Source: Candidatus Obscuribacterales bacterium
Lineage (GTDB): Bacteria; Cyanobacteriota; Vampirovibrionia; Obscuribacterales; Obscuribacteraceae
Direction: 5' to 3'
Assembly: GCA_031292355.1 (NCBI GenBank)
Contig: JARLHI010000061.1
Coordinates: 186,001-250,000, forward strand
DNA: 64,000 nucleotides
Each line of letters starts with the position of its first letter. Position 1 is the first letter of the stretch. Both the position numbers and the translations under genes were made by a program. This document shows, one piece after another, positions 1 to 9,417 of this stretch. The notes under the pieces were generated by a model. It searched no databases. It saw only the letters and a program-made list of their open reading frames with translations, and was not told where the DNA came from.

Positions 1-428
1 GTTTTGGCAATCTCCAGCGAGTCTAAAAGCTCTTTCTGAGTCAAGCCACCACTACCAAACAATTTCACTTCCGCGCGTTTGACCATAATCGAGCTGCAAT
101 CATTAGCGTCGTAGTCGAGCAGCAACAATTTCACTCGCTGCACATTGTCCGGTAAAGATTCAAAAGCGGTCTTAGCAATCAAAACGGCTTCGATTTTGCG
201 GTCTGCATCAGTGGCCTTTGGTTTACACTGTGTCGTAATCAGCGCCTCTCCAGCGGTTACCGCAGCCGTTAGCTTGTAACTGGGATTGACGATGTTCGAA
301 TGTCTGATCAAGTCGACCAAAACTGCGTTTGTTGCATCATCAGCGGCTAAAGCCGGTAGCAAATTGACTGACATTGATGTCTGAAATACTAGAAAAGCCA
401 ATGCACGCCAAATTTGCTTTTTTGTCAT
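1..428 (-). CDS. Secreted protein of unknown function, C-terminus cut by window edge
   Basis: An open frame on the minus strand starts at the ATG at 428-426 and runs off the left edge, giving 142 codons. The first ~27 residues form a signal peptide (basic MTKKQ start, hydrophobic core, PALAA cleavage-like site). The mature part has two cysteines (one in TTQCKPKAT, one in NDCSSIM) and an alternating hydrophobic pattern suggesting a small beta-rich secreted domain. No family was recognised. It is probably transcribed away from the divergent gene at 751. The open frame and signal peptide are seen directly; export is inferred. Confidence 0.75.
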   Translation of the reverse strand, partial: MTKKQIWRALAFLVFQTSMSVNLLPALAADDATNAVLVDLIRHSNIVNPSYKLTAAVTAGEALITTQCKPKATDADRKIEAVLIAKTAFESLPDNVQRVKLLLLDYDANDCSSIMVKRAEVKLFGSGGLTQKELLDSLEIAK

Positions 429-615
429 CCAGAATGCCCCCTTATCAACCCAAATTTCATACCCATCCAGACATACTTTTTTAACGCCAAAAATATTTAA
501 AAAGAAAATTGGCATGGATAGTTAATCTATAAGGTTTTTGGGCACAATATAAACAGGTGATCTCAATTTTCACTTTCACCGAAGTATAGATTGCGCTTGC
601 CAGGCAAAAATATTC

Positions 616-637
616 GAAACGATTGACTAATCGTTTC
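616..637. repeat. Perfect inverted repeat between divergent genes
   Basis: A 9-bp perfect palindrome, GAAACGATT-gact-AATCGTTTC, lies in the 322-bp AT-rich gap between two divergently transcribed secreted-protein genes. There is no T-tract. Its size and position would suit an operator serving one or both genes. Nothing else recognisable was seen in 429-750. Confidence 0.45.
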
Positions 638-750
638 AAATCACGTTCTTTGCGATTGCCCTGCCTTTTGCTGATTTTGCAGCGACCAGTTTTCGCCGGA
701 GAATACTTTCTCTGTCGCCTAACTTTTACAATATTTGCGTTATTAACCCC

Positions 751-1311
751 ATGACTAAGTCAAACATACTTACCAATTTGCGAAACATCGCCTTATCTCT
801 TCTGCTTGCAATCAGCCTGCCAGGGCTATTTCAGCAAGCGGCAAGCGCAAAGTCAAAATTACTAAATTCAGAAAAAGTTCAAATAAATGCCGACTCAAAA
901 ACTGTCTTCGAAGCAATCAGAACATCTAGAAATTCAGAGACGCTGCATAGAAAATGTCTATCCACAACAGCTAATAGTGCCCTTGTCGAAGAAAATTTAC
1001 TAGACGTACCGGTTCTAGGAAATGTTCATTGCCTCTGGTCGGAAAAAGAAGTCTCACCCGAGCGTATCGACTATGAGCTGACCCAATCAGACAAATTCAT
1101 TGCTGGCTGTGGCAGTTATATTATTTCGCCGTCGAGCAAAAATAGCATGACAACGCTTGAATTACAGTCACATATCGACAGTGGACTGCGCATTCCCTTC
1201 GCTCATGAAATTTGCACAGCGGCGGCACACCACGACATGAAAACGCGCTTACATTTGCTCAAGCAAATCGCCGAACGCAATCAACACAAGAAAATCGCCA
1301 GCGCAAACTAG
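751..1311 (+). CDS. Secreted SRPBCC/START-like domain protein
   Basis: This 186-aa protein has an N-terminal signal peptide (about residues 1-33, ending near QQAASA). After it comes a domain resembling the SRPBCC (polyketide cyclase/START-like) fold: an opening strand (KVQINADSKTVFEAIR), a middle set of strands, and a long C-terminal helix (HHDMKTRLHLLKQIAERN). That fold usually forms a cavity for a hydrophobic ligand. Three cysteines in the mature part may form a disulphide. The stop codon lies 4 bp from the convergent aminotransferase stop. The fold assignment is by pattern only; the ligand is unknown. Confidence 0.65.
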   Translation: MTKSNILTNLRNIALSLLLAISLPGLFQQAASAKSKLLNSEKVQINADSKTVFEAIRTSRNSETLHRKCLSTTANSALVEENLLDVPVLGNVHCLWSEKEVSPERIDYELTQSDKFIAGCGSYIISPSSKNSMTTLELQSHIDSGLRIPFAHEICTAAAHHDMKTRLHLLKQIAERNQHKKIASAN

Positions 1312-1315
1312 CTTT

Positions 1316-2728
1316 TTATTTTGCAAGCAGCGTTTCCACCGCTTCTTTAAAGATAGCTGTGTGCTTATCAATATCGGCTTCAGTTGTGGCTGGACAGATT
1401 AAAGCCATATTGTGGAATGGTGTCATTAGAATGCCGCGATTCAACGCATACAAATGCATGTAGTGATCTAAATCAGCATCGATAGCCGCAGCAGCTTCCG
1501 CTCCGTTCACCGGGGGAGATTGTCTGAACCAGTATTCGGCGCGGCAACCAAGTTGCTGAATCGTCCACGGCAAATTATTTTCTTTAATCACGACTTCCAC
1601 ACCATCGGTGAATCGCTTGGCGAGCGGGATAGTGTGATGATAAGCATCTTCTGTGAGAATTTTCTCCAGGGTTACGCGCATTGCCGCAAGCGCTAGAGCA
1701 TTGCCGGAAAGCGTACCGCCAATACCGCTGGTATCTGATTGACCAACCTCTGTTTTGCTCGTTATTGCCTGAGCAACATCAAGAGTCATTCCGTAAATTG
1801 CTGCAGGAATACCGCTTGCGATGGGTTTTCCACAAGTGAGCATATCTGGGCGCAAGCCGTGCTCTTTTGTATAGCCACCAGGCCCGGTGCAAATTGTGTG
1901 CGTCTCGTCAATGATCAAAAGAGTGCCATATTTTTTGGCCAAATCCTGCATTTTTTTCAGATATCCAGGCTGTGGATGAACGATACCAATATTCGTCATC
2001 ACAGGTTCGGCGAGAATACAGGCTACATCTTTGTCTTTAAGAGCCTGCTCCAGCGCTTCCACATCATTGAATTCGACCACTTTGGTTGTGACACTGGGAT
2101 TGACCGGCGGACCCATGTTACCTGGACGCGGACCGACCTCACCATCTGGCTGCAAAACCGTAAAAGTTTCATCGACAGTGCCGTGGTAGCACCAGTTAAA
2201 AACGAGGATTTTAGGGCGCCCCGTAATGTGTCTGGCGATGCGGATTGAGAAACGATTAGCGTCAGTTGCTGTCATAGCAATTTGCCAGAAAGGCAAGCCA
2301 AAACGACGTTGCAATTCCCGCCCAACAAATAGCGCATCGGCCGTCGGCAACATAAAAGTGGTGCCCTGTTGCAAACGTTTAGTGATGGCTTCGATTGCAG
2401 CAGCCGGCGCGTGCCCGGTCATGGCTCCTGTGTCTCCGAGGCACAAATCCAGATAATCATGTCCATCAACGTCTTTGAAATGAGCCCCCGAAGCAGCTTC
2501 CACAAAAATCGGAAAGTCGCCAGCCCAGCGAATCATCCAGTTCATTGGCACGCCTTGATGCAAACTGGCTTTAGCCTCTTCAAACAGCTTTTTAGATTGC
2601 GGATGTTTTTCAGCAAAAAGTGCTAATTCCTTTTTGATCAACGCTTTTAAGCGCGTTCTATCAATCAGGCTGAATTTCTCGGATTTCTCAGAGTGTAGTG
2701 AGCTTTTCGTCGAAATTGAATCAGACAT
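1316..2728 (-). CDS. Class III PLP-dependent aminotransferase (aspartate aminotransferase family)
   Basis: This 470-aa protein has the class III (GSA-aminomutase/omega-transaminase) fold. Visible motifs are LGDTGAMTGHAP near the N-terminus, FNWCYHGTVDE (the aromatic stacking the PLP ring), IIDETHT (the Asp bound to the pyridine nitrogen) and CGKPIASG with Lys301 as the Schiff-base lysine. Length and motif order match a subgroup usually annotated only as aspartate aminotransferase family protein, related to glutamate-1-semialdehyde aminomutase. The true amino donor is not known. The gene is monocistronic and divergent from 2827. All catalytic residues appear intact. Confidence 0.88.
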   Translation of the reverse strand: MSDSISTKSSLHSEKSEKFSLIDRTRLKALIKKELALFAEKHPQSKKLFEEAKASLHQGVPMNWMIRWAGDFPIFVEAASGAHFKDVDGHDYLDLCLGDTGAMTGHAPAAAIEAITKRLQQGTTFMLPTADALFVGRELQRRFGLPFWQIAMTATDANRFSIRIARHITGRPKILVFNWCYHGTVDETFTVLQPDGEVGPRPGNMGPPVNPSVTTKVVEFNDVEALEQALKDKDVACILAEPVMTNIGIVHPQPGYLKKMQDLAKKYGTLLIIDETHTICTGPGGYTKEHGLRPDMLTCGKPIASGIPAAIYGMTLDVAQAITSKTEVGQSDTSGIGGTLSGNALALAAMRVTLEKILTEDAYHHTIPLAKRFTDGVEVVIKENNLPWTIQQLGCRAEYWFRQSPPVNGAEAAAAIDADLDHYMHLYALNRGILMTPFHNMALICPATTEADIDKHTAIFKEAVETLLAK

Positions 2729-2781
2729 AATTCTCCTGAATGCGTTACGTGATTGGGCCTATGCTTAGGTCGATGATTAGA

Positions 2782-2787
2782 TATAAT
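2782..2787 (+). promoter_or_regulatory. Candidate -10 box (TATAAT) for the 2827 gene
   Basis: A perfect TATAAT sits 40 bp upstream of the start at 2827 in the divergent gap 2729-2826. No good -35 is spaced at 16-18 bp, so the call rests on the -10 match and position. Confidence 0.4.
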
Positions 2788-2826
2788 CTCATTCTTTATC
2801 GTTAAAGTCTCGCGAAAGGACAGTCG

Positions 2827-3321
2827 ATGACACTTGATTACATGGCGTTTTTCGCCGACCAGACTCTAGAAGAAAAGGTTGAAAAGCTTGATTGGTCGAG
2901 TGGCCCCGATATTGCTGTCTTTTTTCAATCGCTGGAAAAAGAGAACAGGCTTAAGGTCTGGGGCAACTCAACAGAGGCGTGGCCGCTCAATGCCATCACC
3001 GAATGGCTGAAGGTGAAATGCAGTTTGCAGAACTTTGGTTCTGAGCTTGGTCGCCGCCTTTTGACGAAATGCGACTATGTCCATTTTGTTCTGCCCCCGG
3101 CCGAAATTAAGCTCGTGCTCAGTCGCATCCAGGACCTCTCACCAGAAAACGACGAGACGTTCGATGGAGCCATCGAAGACTTTTTCAGTGACATGGGTCT
3201 GGAATATGTGGACAGTTTTCTGGGCGATGGAATGGGAGAGTTTTACCAGCTCTTCAGAGAATTCAGAGCCGACTTACTTGCCCACCAGGAAGAAACTCTG
3301 ATTATTTTGATACCAGGCTGA
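2827..3321 (+). CDS. Conserved-looking cytoplasmic protein of unknown function
   Basis: A 164-aa acidic soluble protein without signal peptide or membrane segment. The start is supported by GAAAGGA nine bases upstream. The sequence is mostly helical, with a motif-like stretch YVHFVLPPAEIKLVLSRIQ and an acidic C-terminal half (SPENDETFDGAIEDFF). Composition and length recall small DUF1877-like immunity or housekeeping proteins, but the characteristic motifs were not found, so no family is claimed. It has its own -10-like box upstream and a long gap downstream. Confidence 0.6.
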   Translation: MTLDYMAFFADQTLEEKVEKLDWSSGPDIAVFFQSLEKENRLKVWGNSTEAWPLNAITEWLKVKCSLQNFGSELGRRLLTKCDYVHFVLPPAEIKLVLSRIQDLSPENDETFDGAIEDFFSDMGLEYVDSFLGDGMGEFYQLFREFRADLLAHQEETLIILIPG

Positions 3322-3767
3322 GCTGTAATATTTATCTGTGCAATTGCCAAGAAAGCCATGTGTTAAGCATCTCGCGCGGCTTTATTAATAGCGAACTTGC
3401 AGCGAGTGGACTTTCTCGCGACTTTCTCTTCCTTGCAGACGCCGTCAAGTAGGCATTTTTCGAAGATTCAGAGTCTGAAACGCATTGAATGTATAAATGT
3501 AACTACACATAAAGCAATCAGACTTGTTGTTTTAAAGCTTATTTAAAAGCTAAGACCAGGTAAGACTATTTCTTCCACAACAACCCGGCAATAACAAACA
3601 ACAACAACAACAGCTCCGCCGTAACTCCACCCAAAGCAAACGCTCATTGATTGAGACGTCTGCTCAGGCTTTTTCCGCAACCAGCAAACCACAGCAATTC
3701 GACCAACAGTGAGCCTCCGGGCCCTGTGTCGATGCAACAGTTTGCGCCAACATATTGGAGTCTCTCC
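3322..3767 (+). other. 446-bp gap with CA-rich leader of the debranching enzyme gene
   Basis: No coding frame is convincing here. The part nearest the next gene (about 3570-3660) is strikingly A/C-rich (repeated AACAAC units) and would give an unstructured mRNA leader that could act as a ribosome standby site. An AT-rich stretch around 3520-3550 is the likeliest promoter region, but no consensus pair stands out. Confidence 0.4.
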
Positions 3768-6011
3768 ATGACCAGCAACGCTTCCTCCGCTACCAAGCAT
3801 GTCGGCAAGCAGTTTGCAGTCGATGACTTTGGGCCCCGCAATTTCGGCAAGCTCGGTCAAATCTTCTGGGTTCTCGACCAGGATGGTTTGATCCAGCCCG
3901 CAAACAAGCTCGGCTGCGGCATCTATCGCAACGATACAAGACACATGAGCATCTGGACCTGGCTGTGCAACGGCAAGTCGCTCGCTCCTTTGTCTGTTTC
4001 AGCCCAGGAAGGTTATGGCGCGCACGCAGTCTATGCCAATCGCGAAAGCGAGCACAATGACTGCAAGTTGTCGCGCCAGGACATCAAGATCGACCGCGAC
4101 ATCGTCATCCATGCCGACGGCATTTTCGAACGCCTGCGTCTGACGAGCTTCCACCCGTCGCGCGCAAGCTTCAAGATGGATCTCGTTCTTGCCCAAGACG
4201 CTGCCGATGTCTTCCACGTGCGCAACTGCGCATTCCACACTCGCGGCAAGATGAAGGCACCACAAGTGCATCAATCTCGCGAGCGCACGGCGGTGCTGTT
4301 TTCCTACAAGGGCGTCGATGACTACTTTGTGGAAACAGCCGTCGGCTTTCTGGGCAAGCAACCGCAGGCGGTGACTATGTCCAGAACTCGCGTCGGCAAT
4401 GAGGAGAAAATCCCCACAGCCACTGCGAGCTTCGAAGTCGAGCTGGATGTGCACGAGACAATCGAAATCGAAGTGCAAATTCGCCCGTTCGAAGAGAACA
4501 AGCAGTCGCTGAGCGGCCGCAACAAGGCAACGTCGCGCTCGGCGGTATTGAACACCATCAATCAGATGTTGTTCGAACAGGCCCACGCTGCAGCCGACGA
4601 GGCCTATGCAACCTGGCGCGCAAACAGTGTCAGCGTCGAAACAGGAAACGCTCTCGTCAACTCGGCTCTCGAGAGAGCGTATCTGGATCTCTACATGCTG
4701 CGTCATCCGACCAAGCATGGCGAGATCGTCGCCGCCGGCATTCCGTGGTATGTTGCTCCCTTCGGGCGTGACAGTGCTATCACGGCGCGCCAGGTGCTGA
4801 CGTTCATTCCCAGCATCGCCCGCGGTGTCATTGAAACTCTGGCTGGCTTCCAGAGCAAAGTGGACGACCTCAAGCGTGTTGCCTTCGTCGGCAAAATCAT
4901 GCATGAGCTGCATGTCGGCGAGCTGACTCGTGCGGGCATACTGCCTTACACGCCTTTCTACGGAACATCTGATGCCACTCCGTTGTGGCTGATTCTGCTT
5001 GCCGACTATGTTCTGGCGACAGGCGATCACGACTTCCTCGCTCGGCTTATGCCGAATGTGGAAGCGGCGCTGTCGTATCTGAACATGGAAACGACTCGCG
5101 GAGGCGGCTACATCCGATACGGCTTCGACGTCAATCAGACTCTGGGTAACCAGGGTTGGAAAGACTCGGGCAACTGTATCGTTCGGCGCGATGGCTCACT
5201 GGCTGTCGGTCCGATTGCTCTTTGCGAAGTGCAGAGCTATCTGTACGAAGCCTGGAGTAAGCTGGCACAAGTGTTCGACCGCTCCGGTAATACAAACCTT
5301 GCTCTCGAATTGCGCGACCGAGCCTCAGCGCTCAAAGCGAGCTTCGAGAAGGATTTCTGGATGGAAGACCAGAAGTTCATTGCGATGGCTGTCGATGCCC
5401 TTGGGCAGGTCGATGAAATCGGCTCCAACGCCGGACATTGCCTGGCGAGCGGTATCTTGAGCGCAGACCAAGCAAAGGCAGTCGTCAACGAACTGACGTC
5501 ACCGGGGCTGCTGTGCAAATGGGGTATTCGCACCCTGTCTGCAAGGGCGCGCGCCTACAATCCGATGGGCTATCATCTGGGAACAGTCTGGCCGCATGAT
5601 GTGGCCATGATTGTTTCGGGAATGATTGCAGCCGGGTTTACTGCCGAAGCACACACGGTCTGGTCGACGTTCGAAAATCTGCTCAAGGAACAGCCTGACC
5701 ATCGGCTGCCCGAGCTGGTTTGCGGCTTCGGCGAAGGACCTGTCGTGGGCTATCCCGCCGCTTGCTCGCCGCAGGCATGGGACACTGGCTGCCTCTTCCA
5801 GATGCTTGCAGCCTATGCTGGGCTGACGCTGGACGAGAGCACGAAAACCGTCTATGTGAAAAACGCCGCTCTGCCCCCGTCACTGGAGTATCTGGTGCTG
5901 AAGGGCGTGCGCGTTGGAGACGGTGTCGTCGACTTGCGCTACAAAGTCGCTGACAAAGGCGTGCTCGTGGAAGCCAAATTGGAAGGTGGCGTTCACCTGG
6001 TCATCAACTAG
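3768..6011 (+). CDS. Glycogen debranching enzyme (amylo-alpha-1,6-glucosidase family)
   Basis: This 747-aa enzyme should hydrolyse alpha-1,6 branches of glycogen or related glucans in the cytoplasm. The N-terminal half is the beta-rich GDE N-terminal type domain (FWVLDQDG, NDTRHMS). The C-terminal half is an (alpha/alpha)6 barrel with PWYVAPFGRDS at about residues 326-336, where Asp335 lies in the conserved GRDS loop. Also seen are the QGWKDSG and GTVWPHD motifs typical of the family. The start at 3768 is chosen over upstream codons because GGAG lies eight bases before it and homology begins there. Third-position C/G is much higher than in the 10-13 kb genes, which fits strong expression. A canonical terminator follows. 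Confidence 0.9.
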   Translation: MTSNASSATKHVGKQFAVDDFGPRNFGKLGQIFWVLDQDGLIQPANKLGCGIYRNDTRHMSIWTWLCNGKSLAPLSVSAQEGYGAHAVYANRESEHNDCKLSRQDIKIDRDIVIHADGIFERLRLTSFHPSRASFKMDLVLAQDAADVFHVRNCAFHTRGKMKAPQVHQSRERTAVLFSYKGVDDYFVETAVGFLGKQPQAVTMSRTRVGNEEKIPTATASFEVELDVHETIEIEVQIRPFEENKQSLSGRNKATSRSAVLNTINQMLFEQAHAAADEAYATWRANSVSVETGNALVNSALERAYLDLYMLRHPTKHGEIVAAGIPWYVAPFGRDSAITARQVLTFIPSIARGVIETLAGFQSKVDDLKRVAFVGKIMHELHVGELTRAGILPYTPFYGTSDATPLWLILLADYVLATGDHDFLARLMPNVEAALSYLNMETTRGGGYIRYGFDVNQTLGNQGWKDSGNCIVRRDGSLAVGPIALCEVQSYLYEAWSKLAQVFDRSGNTNLALELRDRASALKASFEKDFWMEDQKFIAMAVDALGQVDEIGSNAGHCLASGILSADQAKAVVNELTSPGLLCKWGIRTLSARARAYNPMGYHLGTVWPHDVAMIVSGMIAAGFTAEAHTVWSTFENLLKEQPDHRLPELVCGFGEGPVVGYPAACSPQAWDTGCLFQMLAAYAGLTLDESTKTVYVKNAALPPSLEYLVLKGVRVGDGVVDLRYKVADKGVLVEAKLEGGVHLVIN

Positions 6012-6026
6012 CCTGCTCTACGAACT

Positions 6027-6063
6027 AGGGTGTCACCGGGGACGGTGGCACCCTTTCCTTTTC
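6027..6063 (+). terminator. Rho-independent terminator of the debranching enzyme gene
   Basis: An 11-bp stem (AGGGTGTCACC with GGTGGCACCCT, one G-T pair) and a 6-nt loop are followed by TTTCCTTTTC, 15 bp after the stop codon. This is one of the few hairpins in the window with a proper T-rich tail. Confidence 0.85.
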
Positions 6064-6835
6064 ATTCTAACGTGCGAAAGAAAGAGACCTTGTCATGCCA
6101 AATTCAAAGGACTTAACGACCAGATAAGCCGCCAAGAAACTGACTTTGGTTACTCTGCGCCGCACCGATTATCTTCGCACTCTGCCTCAACTGGCTTCTC
6201 TACGGTCGTCGATTATTTTCTGAAAACCGCTAACACGCTGATGAATAACTTTTTGTGCAAGAGCTTGCTTGTCGACGAGTGACAGTTTTAAATTTCTTAT
6301 TTTTTGGATAACTATTTTAGGCAAAGACTCTAGCAAAGCAAAATGAGGTGGAAACGATTTAGATAGGGCAGATACAACAACGTCGCTTGAAATGACGTAG
6401 GCATCTTCTTATCTTTCTTCTTCGAATGAACGGACGCACTTCAGCGTGAAATGCGCCCTCTTATAGGGATCGTACTTGAAATACCAAATAGCACGTAGTA
6501 CCAGGCAAAAACACGTTTAATAAAAGTGCCCTCGCAAAGCCACTAAAAAGGAGGCGTTACCACAATTAAACGTGGTAACGCGCTCGCCGACGCCGAACTG
6601 GTGATGGTTTCAAAAAGAGGTTGAGAAGGCATTTATGAGACGAGTTTAGCGCTACTAACCCAGTCTCTGCGGCGCCTCTAAATGACAGACTTTTGCCATG
6701 TTTGCGATCGGCATGGGTTCGCTGAATAGTTACCCAGCAAGGCAAGATTTATCCTACTAAAGACATTTTAAGCAAAATTCTGCACAAAAGAAGGAGACAC
6801 GAAGCGCATCTCCCTCAATTGACCCGGTCGCCCGA
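6064..6835. other. Long non-coding gap with one inverted repeat
   Basis: No supportable gene was found on either strand. A perfect 10-bp inverted repeat (GCGTTACCAC at 6554-6563 and GTGGTAACGC at 6572-6581, loop AT-rich) follows an AAAAAGGAGG run. It could be a small RNA hairpin or an operator. The rest shows no recognisable structure. Confidence 0.4.
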
Positions 6836-6863
6836 CTGGGTTTTGTCCGAAAACAAAACCCAG
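6836..6863 (-). terminator. Stem-loop downstream of the minus-strand membrane protein gene
   Basis: A perfect 11-bp inverted repeat (CTGGGTTTTGT, loop of 6) begins 15 bp beyond the stop codon of the minus-strand gene. There is no clear T-tract after the stem on that strand, so it may be a processing or stability hairpin as much as a terminator. Confidence 0.6.
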
Positions 6864-6878
6864 CCAGACAAGTAAGGC

Positions 6879-8720
6879 TTACTTCTTATCAGCAGCCTTC
6901 GCCGCCGCGACATCAGGTCCATTGCCGACAAGCTGCAGGGCACGAACCGAGGATAGAGCCTGGTGCGTGTCCATGTAGTTGCCGGAAACATGGTCACCGT
7001 CGCGAAGCAGCGGGGTGCCCTGGTAGACCTGCGTGGTGACGTCGAAGTAGTGCTTCGCATCGCCTATCAGTTGGAAGCGATAAGAAGCCCCGTTGGGAGC
7101 GATACGCCAGATCGTGCCGTCGAGAGCAACCGTATCGTTCTCGCCGTTTGCAACACGACCACCGTTGCCCGAACCCATCTTGGTCGTGTAATCAGCCAGA
7201 GCCGTTTGCAGGTCCTGACCATAAGCCACGTCCGAGACTTCCTGCGAAGACGCGTCCATGAATCCGACCGCCCCGAACGTCGAGCCGAGCGCCTGCGGAC
7301 GAGTGTAGATGGCCACCCAGGTCAGATGACCATAGATGTTGTAGAGCTCGAGATTTTCGATCTCGTATTTGGTCTGAGCGTTGTCCTTGACGCCGAACAT
7401 CGTCTGGATGACGCTGCCGCCATGGTTGAAGCCGCGCAGACCGGGATAGAACGTAGCCTTGTTGCGGTCAGTTTCGAAGACGAGCACGCCGATGACGCCG
7501 TGGTCGGTGGAGTTCTGCGAGGTCATCGGCACAACCCAGACGTTATGGTCGTCCTTGGTATACGAGAGCATCGTCCCTTCATTGCCGCCAGCCGGAACCA
7601 TCGTGTCCTGACCGGAGATGTCGAAGAAGATCGAGGCCCAGGCCCAAAAGCCAGACTGCGAATAAGCCTGACCATAGATGCCCCAGTCTTTGGCGTACGT
7701 CTTGACCAGGTCTTCCGAAATAACGCGGTCGACCCACTTGATGGCAGCATCGCCAGGCGCGTAAGCGTGGATGGCGGGTTCTTCGTTGGCCACGTCGACG
7801 ACGAGAACCTTCGAGACTTTGCGACCAGTGATATCGCCGAACGCGGGTGTCACATAGGTAATCGTGTAGTGCGGCTGCAGATTGTCATCCACCTCGAAGG
7901 TGGCGTTGTCGAGATCTCCCTTGTCGTAGCCAGCCTGATAGGCGAAGCGCTCGAGGTTCATGCTGAACGGCATGTCCTCGAACAGGCTGATGTGGAAGCC
8001 GTCATGCAGCTCCGGGGTTGCTTCCTTGTCCTCGGCGTCGACCAACACATAGCCGGGGCTCGTGGCACGGCCGCCGAAGAACGGAGTCCAGGTGGTATCG
8101 CCCGAGTTGGTCGGCACCAGGGGAGCGGCATAATACCGATGCCCCTTTACAGCCTGCAACGTCAGATTGCCGATCTTGTAGAGCGTGCTGTAGTTCCCTT
8201 TGCTCGAAAGAACGGTCTTGGCCTTGAGAGCCGCCATGTTCTCAGTCACCTGAACGAGGTGCTGTTCGTCGGTCGGCGGCATCTTCTCCGTTTTGTCGGC
8301 GATGGTGACCTGAGGCAGGTCGGCGAATCGCTTGGCGTTGCCCGGACCGACGGTTTCGACAGCCGTCTGCACGGTGGGAACGAGGATGAGCAGCACAGCG
8401 ACAAGCACTGAACGTAGGGCCGCACCCCCGCCGGTGAGCAAGTTGCCGACGATGATGGCTGGAACGCTTGCGACGAACAGCGGTGTCCAGTAGCCGAAGA
8501 AACTTCCGTTGAGAGTCGGCTGGACGTAATAGAAATCGAATCGCTGCAGCAACAAGTCGATGACGAAGACGATGAGCGCGCCGGCGATCAAAGTCGAATT
8601 CGGCCCTGAACCGTCCTTGGTCTTGACCGAACCGGTGTTGTATCCAAGCGCAAAAGTGAGACCTGCCGAAATCGCTGCGAAAAGGAGCGAGAGCCCCCAG
8701 TAGTACGAGCTGAATATCAT
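6879..8720 (-). CDS. Large membrane protein with extracytoplasmic domain, unknown function
   Basis: About 613 aa. Four hydrophobic helices occupy roughly residues 5-130, followed by ~480 residues of soluble, probably extracytoplasmic domain rich in beta pattern, with aromatic-glycine stretches such as FFGGRATSPGYV. A short Ala/Lys tail (AAAKAADKK) closes the protein. Three in-frame ATGs crowd the start (8732, 8726, 8720). GAGG sits six bases before the third, so 8720 is preferred. No cysteines or enzyme motifs were identified and no family recognised. Codon use is GC-rich, like the debranching enzyme. Confidence 0.7.
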   Translation of the reverse strand: MIFSSYYWGLSLLFAAISAGLTFALGYNTGSVKTKDGSGPNSTLIAGALIVFVIDLLLQRFDFYYVQPTLNGSFFGYWTPLFVASVPAIIVGNLLTGGGAALRSVLVAVLLILVPTVQTAVETVGPGNAKRFADLPQVTIADKTEKMPPTDEQHLVQVTENMAALKAKTVLSSKGNYSTLYKIGNLTLQAVKGHRYYAAPLVPTNSGDTTWTPFFGGRATSPGYVLVDAEDKEATPELHDGFHISLFEDMPFSMNLERFAYQAGYDKGDLDNATFEVDDNLQPHYTITYVTPAFGDITGRKVSKVLVVDVANEEPAIHAYAPGDAAIKWVDRVISEDLVKTYAKDWGIYGQAYSQSGFWAWASIFFDISGQDTMVPAGGNEGTMLSYTKDDHNVWVVPMTSQNSTDHGVIGVLVFETDRNKATFYPGLRGFNHGGSVIQTMFGVKDNAQTKYEIENLELYNIYGHLTWVAIYTRPQALGSTFGAVGFMDASSQEVSDVAYGQDLQTALADYTTKMGSGNGGRVANGENDTVALDGTIWRIAPNGASYRFQLIGDAKHYFDVTTQVYQGTPLLRDGDHVSGNYMDTHQALSSVRALQLVGNGPDVAAAKAADKK

Positions 8721-8732
8721 CTGCATCCTCAT

Positions 8733-9320
8733 TTAGTAAAGATACCGGTCACGAGCGTCATCACGACGTCGTTTCAAACCGGGCATGCTTCCATCATTCA
8801 AAATCACCGAGAAAACCAGCAATTCAAACCCGAGCCATCACATTGCAACGAAGTTGCTCGCCCAAGTCAGGCTTTTATGTGAGTGGAGTAAGTGAGAAGT
8901 TCTGCTGGTTGCTCTTGATGAAGTGGAGAAATGGATAACTGTTGATATCAAGGAGCGCCGTCCCGACGCAAAGAATCTTCGAAGTTTGCGCCAAGGAACT
9001 TTATATAAATTGCAACAGGCGCGCTCTGAGGAAAAAAACTGTATTCAAGCGATAGAGGGAATTTCGGCAAGAATGTGAGGAACCACAACTCCTACTTACA
9101 TTATTCAAACAACCAGGTCATTAGTATTTCCCGCCGAAATCATGTGCTAGCACATCTCGCGCTATCAGGAGAAAGTCGGCTCGCACAGATCAGCGCTAAC
9201 GTCCATCACCATCCCTTCATTTAGAAGTAACTTTTCTGAAAATATCTAAATCGAGCAACGCAATATTTTTTTGAGAAGACTACAAAGAAAGTAAAGTTAG
9301 AATCTGCGCACAATGACGGA
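8733..9320. other. Gap without recognisable genes
   Basis: About 590 bp containing the promoter side of the minus-strand membrane protein. Both strands were read and no open frame with a ribosome site was found. Nothing else is supportable. Confidence 0.4.
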
Positions 9321-9352
9321 AAGCTGAACTGGTTGCCCAGTTCAGCCTTTTT
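9321..9352. terminator. Terminator hairpin downstream of the 49-aa membrane protein
   Basis: A perfect 10-bp stem (GCTGAACTGG/CCAGTTCAGC) with a 4-nt loop has TTTTT on the plus side and a weaker TTT on the minus side. No plus-strand gene precedes it, so it most likely ends the minus-strand small gene at 9418-9567, or an unseen small plus-strand RNA. Confidence 0.7.
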
Positions 9353-9417
9353 GATAGTCGCATCCGAGTTGCGCAGTCACTAATCTGACACAAGACAATC
9401 GTGAGAGCAACGTAAAC

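Noticed and set aside
3560-3630. Low-complexity AACAAC stretch as a tandem repeat or origin element
   Set aside because: Only a short imperfect run; better explained as an unstructured mRNA leader.
3999-5030. Minus-strand frame inside the debranching enzyme gene
   Set aside because: Shadow of GC-rich codons; the plus frame matches a known enzyme family throughout.
6963-8411. Long plus-strand frame opposite the 6879-8720 gene
   Set aside because: Arg/Val/Asp-rich antisense composition, no ribosome site, and the minus-strand frame has a clear membrane topology and terminator.
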